A stretch of 5,600 nt of DNA, taken from assembly GCA_022705365.1 (NCBI GenBank), contig JAKJEP010000221.1, forward strand, positions 1 to 5,600, written 5' to 3'. The position numbers and the translations under genes were made by a program. Below are positions 5,189 through 5,600 of the stretch, in pieces. How positions within the stretch are numbered: the stretch's first letter is position 1; each line of letters opens with the position of its first letter. This stretch comes from Planctomycetota bacterium (GTDB lineage: Bacteria; Planctomycetota; Phycisphaerae; Sedimentisphaerales; SM23-30). Under the pieces are notes generated by a model that was not told where the DNA came from, made no database searches, and was given only the letters and a program-made list of their open reading frames with translations.

Positions 5189-5600
5189 ATGAATACAGAA
5201 TATAGTTCTAGTTTTATTGATGAAGCAAAAATAGTGGAAGTTTTAGAGCGTGCGGATGCGCGGGATGGCGGGCGGGTCCGTGCGGTTTTGGCCAAGGCCC
5301 GGGAATTAAAGGGGCTGGATCAGCCTGATATCGCGGTGCTAATGCAAATCAGCGACCCGGAACTGCTGGGGGAGCTGTTTTTGACCGCCAAGTCGGTGAA
5401 GGAACAAATCTACGGGCGGCGGCTGGTATTGTTTGCCCCGCTGTATATTTCCAATCTGTGCTCGAATGAGTGTTTGTATTGTGCCTTCCGTGCCCGGAAT
5501 AAGGAGGTGAAACGCAGGGCGTTGACGCAGGCCGAGATTGCCCAGGAAGTAAAAATTCTGGTGGAGCAGGGCCATAAGCGGATCCTGGTGGTGGCGGGGG
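5189..5600 (+). CDS. hydG: [FeFe]-hydrogenase maturase HydG, radical SAM (N-terminal part only)
   Basis: The first 137 codons are visible; the rest lies beyond the right edge (HydG is usually about 470 aa). HydG is a radical SAM tyrosine lyase that cleaves tyrosine to p-cresol and a glycyl fragment and turns the latter into the CO and CN- of the H-cluster iron synthon. The sequence shows a helical N-terminal part (about 8-80), then APLYISNLCSNECLYCAF with the radical SAM motif C91-x3-C95-x2-C98, then LTQAEIAQEVKILVEQGHKRILVVAG, typical of the start of the barrel. Its C-terminal cluster site cannot be seen. The start has GAGGTG (5178-5183) 5 nt before the ATG. ThiH (thiamine synthesis) shares the motif, but the position directly behind hydCBA and the N-terminal sequence favour HydG. 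It is separated from hydA by a terminator. Confidence 0.93.
   Translation, partial: MNTEYSSSFIDEAKIVEVLERADARDGGRVRAVLAKARELKGLDQPDIAVLMQISDPELLGELFLTAKSVKEQIYGRRLVLFAPLYISNLCSNECLYCAFRARNKEVKRRALTQAEIAQEVKILVEQGHKRILVVAG

Overview
The window holds the structural genes of a three-subunit NAD(H)-linked [FeFe]-hydrogenase in the order hydC-hydB-hydA, followed by the start of the maturase gene hydG. Divergent from them is the 5' part of a secreted Spy/CpxP-type repeat protein. The content points to a strictly anaerobic, H2-metabolising (fermentative or syntrophic) bacterium. The exported LTxxQ-type protein suggests a diderm cell with a periplasm. I cannot assign a phylum from sequence alone.

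Layout. Positions 1-995, minus strand: a gene cut by the left edge, with a signal peptide, paired LTxxQ motifs, a Gly/Lys/Glu hexapeptide-repeat tract and 100-residue modules that repeat every 300 bp. Positions 996-1443: an AT-rich control region between the divergent genes. It contains a cluster of ATAAAAC direct and inverted repeats, two Rex-type operators (TTGTGAA-N4-TTCACAA) whose centres lie exactly 210 bp apart, a doubtful 65-codon ORF between them, and a good sigma70-type promoter for hydC just downstream of the perfect operator. Positions 1444-5093: hydC, hydB and hydA, tightly packed and co-directional; hydC and hydB overlap by 4 bp and hydB-hydA are 15 bp apart. Positions 5124-5159: a strong intrinsic terminator. 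Positions 5189-5600: hydG, cut by the right edge.

How the genes work together. HydB (FMN, NADH site) with HydC ([2Fe-2S]) would exchange electrons with NAD(H). HydA carries them through an N-terminal iron-sulfur relay to the H-cluster, where protons and H2 are interconverted. HydG makes the CO/CN-bearing iron synthon for that H-cluster. Rex-type operators would tie expression to the NADH/NAD+ ratio, which is the electron pool the enzyme serves.

Most notable: HydB is a short form (397 aa) that stops about 30 residues after its single [4Fe-4S] cluster. It lacks the N-terminal thioredoxin-like and C-terminal ferredoxin-like domains of the well-known electron-bifurcating HydB proteins, and HydA has no C-terminal cluster domain. 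This raises the possibility of an NADH-dependent, ferredoxin-independent enzyme. The paired, helically phased operators are the second point worth following. I see no wholly new system here; the novelty lies in regulation, subunit architecture and the repeat protein.
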